Origin: Streptomyces exfoliatus
Lineage (GTDB): Bacteria > Actinomycetota > Actinomycetes > Streptomycetales > Streptomycetaceae
Assembly: GCF_000725545.1 (NCBI RefSeq)
Contig: NZ_JNZP01000035.1
Span: 1 to 51,269 of the forward strand
Direction: 5' to 3'
DNA: 51,269 nt
Positions 32,840-41,025 of this stretch are shown in pieces; position 1 is the stretch's first letter; each line of letters starts with the position of its first letter. Below the pieces are notes generated by a model. The model had not been told where the DNA came from. It saw only the letters and a program-made list of their open reading frames with translations, and made no database searches. The translations under genes were made by a program, and so were the position numbers.

Positions 32840-34276
32840 TCAGGCGGCCGTGCGGACCCACTTCTGGTTGGCGCCGCCGTTGCACGTCCACTGGATGAGC
32901 GGCGTGCCGTCACTGGTGGACGTGTTCATGACGTCGAGGCACTTGCCGCTCCGCACGGCGGCCAGCTGCACGGTGCCGCCGGATCCGGTCACACTCCACT
33001 GCTGGGCGGTCGTACCGTCGCAGGGGTGCTGGACGATCCCGGCGCCGTCGGCGGTCGAACCGTCCCGCGCGGCAAGGCACTTGCCGCTGTACCGGGCCAC
33101 GATCTGCACCCGGTTGTCCCCGGCGGACTTGAGCCAGAACTGCTGGTTGACGCTGTTCGCGCAGCCCCACTGGATGAGGGCGGCGCCGTCGGCGGTGGAA
33201 CGGTCGGCCACGTCGGCGCACTTGCCGCTGTGCGAGGCGGTCAGCGTCTCCCACGTACCGAGGCCCCGCACCGTGCCGGCCGCCGTGTCCACGGAGATCT
33301 GCGGGGAGTAGTTCATCGTCATGGTGGTGGCGGTGGGGAACTCCAGCGGGAGCCAGACGTACTGGGAGTCGTTGACCGTCCCGCCCATCGAGTTGCCCCA
33401 GCGGTCGCCCATGTAGAGGTACGAGGTTCCCGAGGTGCCCTGCACGGGCAGGACGTACGCGGTCTGGGTGCCGTACGTCGTCCGGTCGCCGATGTCCTTC
33501 AGACCGCTCCAGGAACCGGTGACGCTGGACGCGGTGCCGTACTTCTGCTGGTTGGGGGACCAGCCGGTGGCACCGGAGGTGAGCAGGAAGTAGACGCCGC
33601 CGCGCTTGAACATCGCGGGGGCCTCCCGCCACTGGCCGGCCCACAGCTTCTGCACCTGGGCGTCGATGGCCGTGTAGTCCGGGGTCAGGCGGTAGACGTG
33701 CAGGTCCGCGTTCTCGTTGGCGGCGGAGATCATGTAGCCGGTGCCGTCGGTGTCGACGAACGTGGTGATGTCACGGGACATGTGCCCCAGCGGCCGGAAG
33801 CTGCCCTTCCAGGTGTAGTCGCCGTCGACGGTCGAGGAGACCGCGACCGCGGCCCGCGCCTCGTGGTAGTCGTGGGCGTTCTCCTTGTGCATCCACATCA
33901 CGAACTGGCCGGTGGCCTCGTTGTGGACGACCTTGGGCCGCTCGATGTTGGCGCTCTGGAGCTCCGGGTGGGTCGCCTGTGTCAGGACGTGGTTGCGGAA
34001 CTCCCACGTCTTCAGGTCGGTGGAGCGGTAGGCGGAGACGTACCGGAAGGTGTTGTCGGCGTTGCGGTTCTCGCCGAACCAGTAGTAGTGGTCGCCGACC
34101 TTGACGACCCCGCCGCCGTGGGCGTGGACGGGGTTGCCCTGCGGGTCGGTGAACTGGGTGGCGTTGGTGACGGTCACCGCGGCGGCGTGGGCCGTGCCGA
34201 GGCCGCCGAGAAGGGAGAGGAGGACGGCACAGAGCGCGGTGAGCGCCGTGAACGTCCCCGGGAAGGTGCGTCGCAT
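32840..34276 (-). CDS. Secreted GH43 (subfamily 24) exo-beta-1,3-galactanase with ricin-type lectin module
   Basis: A 478-residue exported enzyme. The signal peptide is residues 1-31 (ALTALCAVLLSLLGGLGTAHA). The five-bladed propeller shows HAHGGGVVKVGDHYYWFGEN, ERPKVVHNEATGQFVMWMH and WREAPAMFKRGGVYFLLTS. By recall of the family, the key residues correspond to E69, E112, E218 and Q271; this subfamily has a Gln where other GH43 enzymes have the base. The C-terminal trefoil has three QxW-type repeats (NQQFWL, AQQWSV, NQKWVR). It would trim beta-1,3-galactan backbones from the end. GAGG precedes ATG 34276. It is upstream of, and probably co-transcribed with, GH30. Confidence 0.88.
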   Translation of the reverse strand: MRRTFPGTFTALTALCAVLLSLLGGLGTAHAAAVTVTNATQFTDPQGNPVHAHGGGVVKVGDHYYWFGENRNADNTFRYVSAYRSTDLKTWEFRNHVLTQATHPELQSANIERPKVVHNEATGQFVMWMHKENAHDYHEARAAVAVSSTVDGDYTWKGSFRPLGHMSRDITTFVDTDGTGYMISAANENADLHVYRLTPDYTAIDAQVQKLWAGQWREAPAMFKRGGVYFLLTSGATGWSPNQQKYGTASSVTGSWSGLKDIGDRTTYGTQTAYVLPVQGTSGTSYLYMGDRWGNSMGGTVNDSQYVWLPLEFPTATTMTMNYSPQISVDTAAGTVRGLGTWETLTASHSGKCADVADRSTADGAALIQWGCANSVNQQFWLKSAGDNRVQIVARYSGKCLAARDGSTADGAGIVQHPCDGTTAQQWSVTGSGGTVQLAAVRSGKCLDVMNTSTSDGTPLIQWTCNGGANQKWVRTAA

Positions 34277-34510
34277 GATCGCGTACCTCGTGGCTGGGGA
34301 TGGAGTGAAGGCGGGCCGGCACGGACGCGCCTGGGGCGCGGGGAGCCGGCCGGAGCGTGATCGGGCACGCCGAGGGGACGCGTGCCGTGGGTGGCGTACG
34401 AACTGGGGGTGCCGTGGCGCTGTGGTGCCCTGGGAGATGGCGCGACGGAGGATGCCTTGGTGTCCCGGTCGCCATGTGACCGCCGTGTGACGCGGAGGTG
34501 CCACCCTTCC

Positions 34511-34526
34511 ATGTTCGCGTTAACAC
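34511..34526. promoter_or_regulatory. LacI-type operator variant
   Basis: ATGTTCGCGTTAACAC, a degenerate form of ATGTTTACGTAAACAT keeping TGTT...AACA around the central CG. It lies on the GH43 side of the divergent region. Confidence 0.65.
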
Positions 34527-34610
34527 GGGCGCTTCGGGGGAGAGTCTGGGAGGGGCGAATCGGACTGTCAAGGAGTCGGACGACATCCGTCGAGGGTTTG
34601 ACCCACCCTC

Positions 34611-34626
34611 ATGTTTGCGTCAACAT
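34611..34626. promoter_or_regulatory. LacI-type operator
   Basis: ATGTTTGCGTCAACAT differs from the core at 28328-28343 at two positions. It lies 96 bases before the LacI start, exactly 100 bases from the variant at 34511, suggesting a looped or cooperative pair. Confidence 0.78.
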
Positions 34627-34721
34627 GCACGCAGTACGGTTGCCCGCGCGCGCGGTCGGCCTACGGCCTGATTCACCTGGTCCAAGGGGCAGGCCCTGGT
34701 TCCCTGCGGAAGGTCGCGTAC

Positions 34722-35906
34722 GTGGTGACGGAGAAGAGGCCGGCCGGGCAGACAGTGGAGGCCGGGCAGAGGGATGCGGCCGCGCGGAGAGGTACGGCCG
34801 CGCGGGGAGCGGCGGGAGCGGCGGTCGGACAGCAGGTGGCCGAGAAGCCGCCGGCGGCGGCGAAGAGACCGAAGTCCCCGCGCTCACGACCCGCCCGGCA
34901 GTGGCCCTCCATGGCCGACGTCGCCACGATGGCGGGCGTCTCCTCGCAGACCGTGTCACGGGTGGCGAACAACCGCGAGAACGTCGACGCGAGCACCCGA
35001 CAGAAGGTCCTCTCCGCCATGCAGGTGCTCGGCTATCGCCCGAACACGGCGGCCCGCGCCCTGGTCACCGGCCGGTTCGGCGCCCTGGGCGTCGTCAGCT
35101 TCGACGTCGGCGCGCACGGCAACGCCCGTACGCTCGCCGCCATCGCCGACGCCGCCCGCGAGGCCGACTTCTCCGTCAACTTCATGGGTGTACGGGCGCA
35201 GACCGAGGCCGCCGTCCGCCGGGCGTTCCAGCATCTGATGCTGCAGTCGGTCGACGGCATCGTGCTCGTCGAGTCGCAGATGCTCGACACCCCCTCCCTC
35301 CATCTGCCGCCGTCCATGCCGGTGGTCGTCGCCGACGGCGACACCGGCCACCGCTATTCCAACGTCGACTTCGACCAAGCCCACGGCGCGCACAGCGTGG
35401 TGAGCCACCTCCTGGGCCTCGGCCATCGCACGGTCTGGCATCTGGCGGGCCCGCGCGACTCGTTCGCCGCGCGCCGGCGGGCCGAGTCCTGGCACCGGAC
35501 CCTGGCGAACGCGGGCGCGCCCGTCCCCCCGGTGCTCTACGGCGACTGGTCGGCGGAATCCGGCTACCGGGCCGGCCTCGGCGTCGCCCGCCGCCCCGAG
35601 GTCACCGCCGTCTTCGCCGCCAACGACCAGATGGCCCTGGGGATGCTGCGGGCGCTGCACGAGTCGGGACGGGACGTACCCGGGGACATCAGCGTGGCCG
35701 GGTTCGACGACATCGCCGAGGCCGCGTACCTCCATCCGCCCCTGACCACGGTCCACCAGGACTTCGAGGTGGTCGGAAGGCACTGCGTCTCGCTACTGCT
35801 CGACCAGATCGAGGGCCGCACGGACGGCCCCCGTCGCCGGGCCGTCGAACCCGTCCTGGTGATCCGCTCCAGCACGGCGCCGCCGCCCCCGGGCGCGTCG
35901 GCGTGA
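34722..35906 (+). CDS. LacI-family transcriptional regulator 1
   Basis: A 394-residue repressor. An Ala/Arg/Lys-rich arm of about 60 residues precedes the headpiece MADVATMAGVSSQTVSRVAN (64-83), the hinge YRPNTAARAL and a periplasmic-binding-like sensor (VDGIVLVESQ, HRTVWHLAGPRDSFAARRR, FAANDQMALGMLRALHE, ISVAGFDDIAEAAYLHPPLTT). The start is GTG 34722 with GGAAGG eight bases upstream. An operator-like palindrome lies in its own leader, so autoregulation is likely. It probably senses a galactan-derived sugar and controls GH43-GH30, GH35 and the importer. Confidence 0.92.
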   Translation: MVTEKRPAGQTVEAGQRDAAARRGTAARGAAGAAVGQQVAEKPPAAAKRPKSPRSRPARQWPSMADVATMAGVSSQTVSRVANNRENVDASTRQKVLSAMQVLGYRPNTAARALVTGRFGALGVVSFDVGAHGNARTLAAIADAAREADFSVNFMGVRAQTEAAVRRAFQHLMLQSVDGIVLVESQMLDTPSLHLPPSMPVVVADGDTGHRYSNVDFDQAHGAHSVVSHLLGLGHRTVWHLAGPRDSFAARRRAESWHRTLANAGAPVPPVLYGDWSAESGYRAGLGVARRPEVTAVFAANDQMALGMLRALHESGRDVPGDISVAGFDDIAEAAYLHPPLTTVHQDFEVVGRHCVSLLLDQIEGRTDGPRRRAVEPVLVIRSSTAPPPPGASA

Positions 35907-35985
35907 CGGGTCGGCGTGACCGCGTCGGCGTGACCGGGTCGGCGTGACCGGGTCGGGGTGACGGTCCGGTCGGGGTGACGGTCCG
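35897..35985. repeat. 14-17 bp tandem repeats after LacI gene 1
   Basis: Four units of about 14 bases of GTCGGCGTGACCGG (35897-35951) are followed by two units of GTCGGGGTGACGGTCCG (35952-35985). The first unit contains the LacI stop codon, so the array begins inside the gene's last codons. Confidence 0.85.
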
Positions 35986-36022
35986 ACGGGGCGGTCCGAT
36001 GGGGCGGTCCGGCGGCGGGGAT

Positions 36023-36053
36023 CGGGTATCCGATATCCAATATCGGATACCCG
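36023..36053. terminator. 14-bp hairpin between convergent LacI genes
   Basis: CGGGTATCCGATAT (36023-36036), loop CCA, then ATATCGGATACCCG (36040-36053) form a perfect stem in the gap between two convergent LacI genes. It is AT-rich for this genome. The inner string TCCGATATCCAATAT recurs at 36070-36084, and TCCGATATC again at 36097-36105. Confidence 0.75.
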
Positions 36054-36127
36054 GTGCTCATCTTCGGTGTCCGATATCCAATATTCGAATCTTGTATCCG
36101 ATATCAGAAGGGTCAGCGCCCCGCCCC

Positions 36128-37405
36128 TCAACCCCGCCCCGGCACCCCCGTGCTCGCCCGCTCCACGAGTACCGTCGGGACGAGCCGTACCCCTGTCACG
36201 GTCTCCCCGCGCAGTTCGCGCAGCACCGCGTCCACGCACCACTCCCCCACCTGCGCGAAGTCCTGGCGCACGGTCGTCAGCGGCGGGATGAAGGAGGACG
36301 CCTCCGCGATGTCGTCGAAGCCGACGACGCTCACGTCCTCCGGTACGCGCCTGCCCTGTTCGTGGAGGGCTCGGAGCACGCCTAGGGCCATCTGGTCGTT
36401 GGCCACGAACACCGCCCGGCAGTCGGTTTCGGCGGCGAGCCGCAGGCCCGCCTCGTAGCCGGACTCGGCGGTCCAGTCGCCTCGAAGAAGCGGGGGCACC
36501 TGCCGTCCCTCCTCGCGCAGGGCGGCCTGCCAGGCCTCCGCGCGGCGGCCCGCCGCGAAGGACTCCTCGGGTCCTGCCACGTGCCAGACCGTGGCGTGGC
36601 CGAGGTCGAGCAGGTGCCGGACGGCCGCCCGGGCGCCCTGTCGCTGATCGGTGTCCACGACGGGGAAGCGGCCGGTGGCGTCGGAGTCGACCACGACGAC
36701 CTTGACGTGCGGAGGGAGGGTGAGAGCCGCGGTGTCGAGCAGGTGGACCTCCATGATGAGGACGACGGCGTCGACGGCGAGTTCGTCGAGCCGGGTGAAG
36801 GCGCCCTTCACGTTGTCCTGGGTCGGCGCGTCGAGCGGGATGAGGGTGACGGCGTATCCCGCGCGGGAGGCGGATCCGGCGATGGCCTCCAGGGTGCGGA
36901 CGTTGCCCGTGCTGGACAGGCCCATGGTGATCACGCCGATGGCGCGGAACTCGCCGCGCTTGAGGGCGCGGGCCGCGCTGTTGGGCCGGTAGCCGAGCTG
37001 TTTCATGGCGTCCAGCACCTTGGCGCGGGTGCTCTCGACGACGGCCGCGTCGCCGTTGGAGACGCGGGAGACGGTCTGCGAGGAGACCCCCGCGAGCTGG
37101 GCGACGTCCGCCATGGAGACCCGCTTCGGTCTGCCCCGCACCCCGCGCGGCCCGTCACTCCCGGCCGCCGCCGACCGGCCGCCCGCAGCACTTCCGGCCG
37201 CCCCCGACCGGCCGGCCGCACTCCCGCCCGCAGCGCTACCAGCCGCCGCTGAGCGGTCGGCCGCAGCCCCGCCCGCAGCACTTCCGGCCGCCCCCGAACG
37301 CCCGCCCGCGGTCTCGGCCGCGCGCGCGGCCGAACCCCCGGCCGCACCCCCACCCGTGGGCCCGTCCGCACCCGCGCCCACAGCCCCTGCCGTACTCCCC
37401 GCCAT
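36128..37405 (-). CDS. LacI-family transcriptional regulator 2
   Basis: A 425-residue repressor. Residues 1-85 are an extreme Ala/Gly/Ser arm built from GRSGAAGSAAGG-like repeats. The headpiece MADVAQLAGVSSQTVSRVSN (98-117) has the same recognition helix as regulator 1. The sensor domain is also similar (HATVWHVAGPEESFAAGRRA, GDWTAESGYEAGL, VFVANDQMALGVLRALHEQG). ATG 37405 has GGAG six bases upstream; GTG 37420 is an equal alternative and GTG 37483 possible. It is divergent from the sugar importer, with an operator-like palindrome at 37491. Confidence 0.9.
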   Translation of the reverse strand: MAGSTAGAVGAGADGPTGGGAAGGSAARAAETAGGRSGAAGSAAGGAAADRSAAAGSAAGGSAAGRSGAAGSAAGGRSAAAGSDGPRGVRGRPKRVSMADVAQLAGVSSQTVSRVSNGDAAVVESTRAKVLDAMKQLGYRPNSAARALKRGEFRAIGVITMGLSSTGNVRTLEAIAGSASRAGYAVTLIPLDAPTQDNVKGAFTRLDELAVDAVVLIMEVHLLDTAALTLPPHVKVVVVDSDATGRFPVVDTDQRQGARAAVRHLLDLGHATVWHVAGPEESFAAGRRAEAWQAALREEGRQVPPLLRGDWTAESGYEAGLRLAAETDCRAVFVANDQMALGVLRALHEQGRRVPEDVSVVGFDDIAEASSFIPPLTTVRQDFAQVGEWCVDAVLRELRGETVTGVRLVPTVLVERASTGVPGRG

Positions 37406-37490
37406 GTCCTTCTCCGCCACCGATTCCCTCTCATTCGCCGCTGCTTCACGCTTGACGCCCCCCAGCGGGAGTGTCACCATCACGCTACCG

Positions 37491-37506
37491 ATGATTACGT
37501 AAACAT
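37491..37506. promoter_or_regulatory. LacI-type operator before the sugar importer
   Basis: ATGATTACGTAAACAT differs by one base from the perfect core at 28328-28343. It lies in the 235-base region between LacI 2 and the transporter genes and can serve both. Confidence 0.8.
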
Positions 37507-37640
37507 TTCTCGTCGGCCAGCCCTCGCGAGGCCGGTTCCCGGCCGCCAGGCCCGTACGTCTCGCTCACATCCCACCTCGTCCTCCTCCTGCACCGCTCCC
37601 GTCTCCGGACCGCTCGGTCACCGACGCAAGGACCCCCGCC

Positions 37641-38567
37641 ATGACGCTCCTGTCGACGCGCGCTACGGCAGCACCACCGCCCCGCCCACGAGCCCGTTTC
37701 CGTCTCCGCAAGGAGGCCCTCGTGGGCTGGGGCTTCGCCGGCCCGTTCGTCGCGGTCTTCGGCCTGGTGTTCCTCGCGCCGATCGGATACGCCCTCTATC
37801 TGAGCCTCTTCCAGGACCGGCTCATCGGCGGCACCTCCTTCGTCGGCCTCGACAACTACGGCAAAGCGCTCACCGACCCCCGCTTCTGGGAGGGACTGAC
37901 CCGCGTCGGCCTCTTCCTCCTGGTCCAGGTGCCGGTCATGCTGGGCATCGCCCTCTTCGCGGCCCTCGCGATCGACAGCGGCCGCCTCTACGGCAAGACC
38001 TTCTTCCGCGTCGCGATCTTCCTCCCCTACGCCGTCCCCGCCGTCGTCGCCAGCCTCATCTGGGGCTTCATGTACGGCACGCAGTTCGGCCTCGTCGGCA
38101 ACATCAACGACGCCTTCGGCGTCACGCTGCCGAACCCGCTCTCCCCCTCCCTGGTCCTCGCCTCCATCGGCAACATCGTGACCTGGGAGTTCGTCGGCTA
38201 CAACATGCTGATCTTCTACTCCGCGCTCAAGGTCGTGCCCCGCTCGCTCTACGAGGCCGCCGCCATCGACGGCGCGGGCGAGTGGCGGGTCGTCACCGCC
38301 ATCAAACTGCCGGCCATCCGCAGCGCGCTCGTCATCGCCACCATCTTCTCGATCATCGGCAGCTTCCAGCTCTTCAACGAGCCCAGCATCCTCCAGAAGC
38401 TCGCCCCCAACGCGATCACCAGCGACTTCACCCCCAACGTCTACACCTACTCGCTGTCCTTCTCCGGCCAGCAGCACAACTACGCGGCGACCGTGGCGAT
38501 CGTGATGGGTGTCCTCACGGCGATCATCGCCTACGCGGTCCAGCTGCGCGGCATGCGGAAGGGCTGA
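37641..38567 (+). CDS. CUT1 sugar ABC transporter permease (MalF type)
   Basis: A 308-residue membrane subunit with six predicted segments. The first is at about residues 32-52 (FAGPFVAVFGLVFLAPIGYAL). The EAA loop EAAAIDGAGEWRVVTAIKLP, which contacts the ATPase, is clear. It is the first gene of the importer unit (two permeases, then the binding lipoprotein). No ATPase gene is present in the window, so a shared MsiK-type ATPase encoded elsewhere is expected, as for other Streptomyces sugar importers. The probable cargo is galactan oligosaccharides. Confidence 0.93.
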   Translation: MTLLSTRATAAPPPRPRARFRLRKEALVGWGFAGPFVAVFGLVFLAPIGYALYLSLFQDRLIGGTSFVGLDNYGKALTDPRFWEGLTRVGLFLLVQVPVMLGIALFAALAIDSGRLYGKTFFRVAIFLPYAVPAVVASLIWGFMYGTQFGLVGNINDAFGVTLPNPLSPSLVLASIGNIVTWEFVGYNMLIFYSALKVVPRSLYEAAAIDGAGEWRVVTAIKLPAIRSALVIATIFSIIGSFQLFNEPSILQKLAPNAITSDFTPNVYTYSLSFSGQQHNYAATVAIVMGVLTAIIAYAVQLRGMRKG

Positions 38568-38571
38568 CCCG

Positions 38572-39549
38572 ATGACCACCTCCCTCCCCACGGCGGCCCC
38601 CGGCTCCGCCGAACCGGCCGGCCGCACCCCGGCGGCCTCCACCCGGGCCGCGTCCGGCACCACCACGTCGAAGCGCCGTGAGCGGCGGCTCCCGCACACC
38701 CCGCTCAACCCCCGCCCGAGCATCCCGCTGACCCTCGTGGCCGGTCTGGTCCTCGTCTACACCCTGCTCCCGCTCGCCTGGCTGGTCGTCAACGCCACCA
38801 AGGACCAGAACGGACTGCTCGACTCCTTCGGGCTGTGGTTCGCCGACGACACCCACTTCTGGGACAACATCGGCCGCACCCTCACCTACGACGACGGCGT
38901 CTTCGTCCGCTGGCTGCTCAACACCCTGCTGTACGTCACCGCCGGCGCGGGCGGCGCCACCGTCCTCGCCGTCCTCGGGGGCTACGCGCTCGCCACGTAC
39001 GACTTCCCCGGCCGCAGAGCCGTCTTCGCCGTGGTCCTCGGCGCGGTGGCCGTCCCCGGTACCGCCCTCGCCGTCCCGACCTTCCTCATGTTCAGCAACA
39101 TGGGGCTGACGAACACCCCGTGGGCGGTGATCATCCCGTCCCTGATCTCGCCCTTCGGGCTCTACCTGATGTGGGTGTTCGCCGCCGAGGCCGTCCCGAC
39201 GGAACTCCTCGAAGCCGCCCGCATCGACGGCTCCGGGGAACTGCGCACCTTCTTCACGATCGCGCTGCCGCTGCTGATGCCCGGCACCGTCACCGTCCTG
39301 CTGTTCTCGATGGTCGCGACCTGGAACAACTACTTCCTACCGCTGATCATGATCAAGGACCCCGACTGGTACCCCCTGACCCTCGGCCTCAACGCCTGGA
39401 ACGCCCAGGCGCAGACCGCCGGCGGCCAGGCCGTGTTCGACCTCATCATCACGGGCTCCCTGCTGACGATCGTCCCGATCGTGGCCGTCTTCCTGCTGCT
39501 CCAGCGGTACTGGCAGTCCGGCCTGGCCGCGGGGAGCGTCAAGGAATGA
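38572..39549 (+). CDS. CUT1 sugar ABC transporter permease (MalG type)
   Basis: A 325-residue partner permease. A hydrophilic Ala/Thr/Pro/Arg-rich arm of about 45 residues precedes the first membrane segment (LTLVAGLVLVYTLLPLAWLV). The EAA loop EAARIDGSGELRTFFTIALP is present. It starts four bases after the stop of the first permease. Confidence 0.93.
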   Translation: MTTSLPTAAPGSAEPAGRTPAASTRAASGTTTSKRRERRLPHTPLNPRPSIPLTLVAGLVLVYTLLPLAWLVVNATKDQNGLLDSFGLWFADDTHFWDNIGRTLTYDDGVFVRWLLNTLLYVTAGAGGATVLAVLGGYALATYDFPGRRAVFAVVLGAVAVPGTALAVPTFLMFSNMGLTNTPWAVIIPSLISPFGLYLMWVFAAEAVPTELLEAARIDGSGELRTFFTIALPLLMPGTVTVLLFSMVATWNNYFLPLIMIKDPDWYPLTLGLNAWNAQAQTAGGQAVFDLIITGSLLTIVPIVAVFLLLQRYWQSGLAAGSVKE

Positions 39550-39578
39550 CCGCCCGTCCCTGACCCACCCCCTCTCGG

Positions 39579-39640
39579 AAGCCCCCTCCCAGGAAGTCCC
39601 CTCCCCCGAAAGTCCCCTCCCCCAGAAGTTCCCTCCCCGC
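39579..39640. repeat. Polypyrimidine-biased tandem repeats before the binding protein
   Basis: Three to four imperfect copies of an AAGTCCCCTCCCCC-like unit fill the 117-base gap between the second permease and the binding-lipoprotein gene. No hairpin is evident, so the three genes may still be one transcript. Confidence 0.7.
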
Positions 39641-39666
39641 CCGCACCATCGACCAGGAGCACCTCC

Positions 39667-41007
39667 ATGAGCACGCACACCACCCGCAGACTGCTCGCCG
39701 CCCTCGCCGTCGTCTCCACGCTCGCGCTCACCGCCACGGCCTGCGGCTCCGACGCCTCGGACGCGGGTGCCGGCGGCAGCGGTCCGAAGGACATCGCCGC
39801 CGCGCTGGAGAAGGGCGGAAAGGTGACCGTGTGGGCCTGGGAGCCCACGCTCAAGAAGGTCGTGGAGGACTTCGAGAAGAAGTACCCGAAGGTCGACGTC
39901 GAGCTGGTCAACGCCGGTACCGGCGACAAGCAGTACACCGCCCTGCAGAACGCGATAGCGGCCGGCTCCGGCGCCCCCGACGTGGCGCAGGTCGAGTACT
40001 ACGCCCTCGGCCAGTTCGCCATCGGCAAGTCCGTCGAGGACCTCTCCTCCTACGGCGCCCAGAAGTACGGCACGACGTTCACCAAGGGCCCCTGGAACGC
40101 CGTCACCGACGACCAGGCCATCCACGCGCTGCCCATGGACTCGGGCCCCATGGCGTTCTTCTACAACAAGAAGGTCTTCGACAAGCACGGCATCGATGTC
40201 CCCACCACCTGGGACGAGTACGTGGAGGCCGCCCGCGCCCTCCACAAGGCCGACCCGAAGATCTTCATCACCAACGACACCGGCGACGCCGGCGCCACCA
40301 CCAGCCTGATCTGGCAGGCCGGCGGCCGCCCCTACAAGGCCGACGGCACCGACATCACCATCGACTTCGACGACCAGGGCGTCAGCAGGTACACCGCCAC
40401 CTGGCAGAAGCTCCTCGACGAGAAGCTCCTCGCGCCGACCACCTCGTGGAGCGACGCCTGGTACAAGGGCCTGGCCGACGGTTCGATCGCCACCCTCTCC
40501 ATCGGCGCGTGGATGCCGGCCAACCTCACCTCCGGCGTCGCCTCCGCGTCCGGCGACTGGCGGGTCGCCCCGCTGCCGCAGTGGACGAAGGGCGACAGGA
40601 CGAGCGCCGAGAACGGCGGCAGCTCGCTCGCCGTGCCGAAGGCCGCCAAGAACAAGGAACTGGCCTACGCCTTCACCGAGTTCGCCACCACCGGCGCCGG
40701 CGCGAGCAGCCGGGTCGCCGCGGGCGCCTTCCCCGCCACCCGCGCCGACCTGGAGTCGAAGACGTTCCTCGACGCCGAGTTCCCGTACTTCGGCGGCCAG
40801 AAGGCCAACCAGATCTTCGCCCAGTCCGCCCGTGACGTCGGCGCCGACTGGTCCTACCTGCCGTACCAGGTGTACGCGAACTCGATCTTCAACGACACCG
40901 TCGGCAAGGCGTACGTGTCCCCGACCAAGCTCTCCGAGGGCCTGAAGGCGTGGCAGGAGGCGAGCGTCACGTACGGCAACGAGCAGGGCTTCACGGTCAA
41001 CGAGTAG
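39667..41007 (+). CDS. Sugar-binding lipoprotein of CUT1 importer
   Basis: A 446-residue extracellular binding protein (SBP family 1). The signal ends in lipobox TATAC (cysteine near residue 26), then a Gly/Ser/Asp-rich linker and the domain start KVTVWAWEPTLKKVVEDFEK. It has typical family motifs (ALPMDSGPMAFFYNKKVFDKHGI, LADGSIATLSIGAWMPANL). CAGGAG precedes ATG 39667. It would bind oligosaccharides released by the secreted galactanases and hand them to the permeases just upstream. Confidence 0.93.
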   Translation: MSTHTTRRLLAALAVVSTLALTATACGSDASDAGAGGSGPKDIAAALEKGGKVTVWAWEPTLKKVVEDFEKKYPKVDVELVNAGTGDKQYTALQNAIAAGSGAPDVAQVEYYALGQFAIGKSVEDLSSYGAQKYGTTFTKGPWNAVTDDQAIHALPMDSGPMAFFYNKKVFDKHGIDVPTTWDEYVEAARALHKADPKIFITNDTGDAGATTSLIWQAGGRPYKADGTDITIDFDDQGVSRYTATWQKLLDEKLLAPTTSWSDAWYKGLADGSIATLSIGAWMPANLTSGVASASGDWRVAPLPQWTKGDRTSAENGGSSLAVPKAAKNKELAYAFTEFATTGAGASSRVAAGAFPATRADLESKTFLDAEFPYFGGQKANQIFAQSARDVGADWSYLPYQVYANSIFNDTVGKAYVSPTKLSEGLKAWQEASVTYGNEQGFTVNE

Positions 41008-41025
41008 CCGGAAGCCGGCGTGCCC

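Larger units (their letters stand above)
34277..34721. other. Divergent GH43/LacI control region
   Basis: A 445-base gap between the GH43 gene and the first LacI gene. It holds two LacI-type half-palindromic operators, 100 bases apart (34511-34526 and 34611-34626). No small gene was supported. Confidence 0.7.

Noticed and set aside
30244..32913. GH30 start at the far upstream end of the frame
   Set aside because: That reading translates the hexamer array into RSRSRS and NPNPNP repeats before the signal peptide; a signal peptide must be at the N-terminus, so TTG 32661 is preferred.
35897..35985. Possible CRISPR array
   Set aside because: The units are contiguous 14-17-mers without spacers and no cas gene is present.
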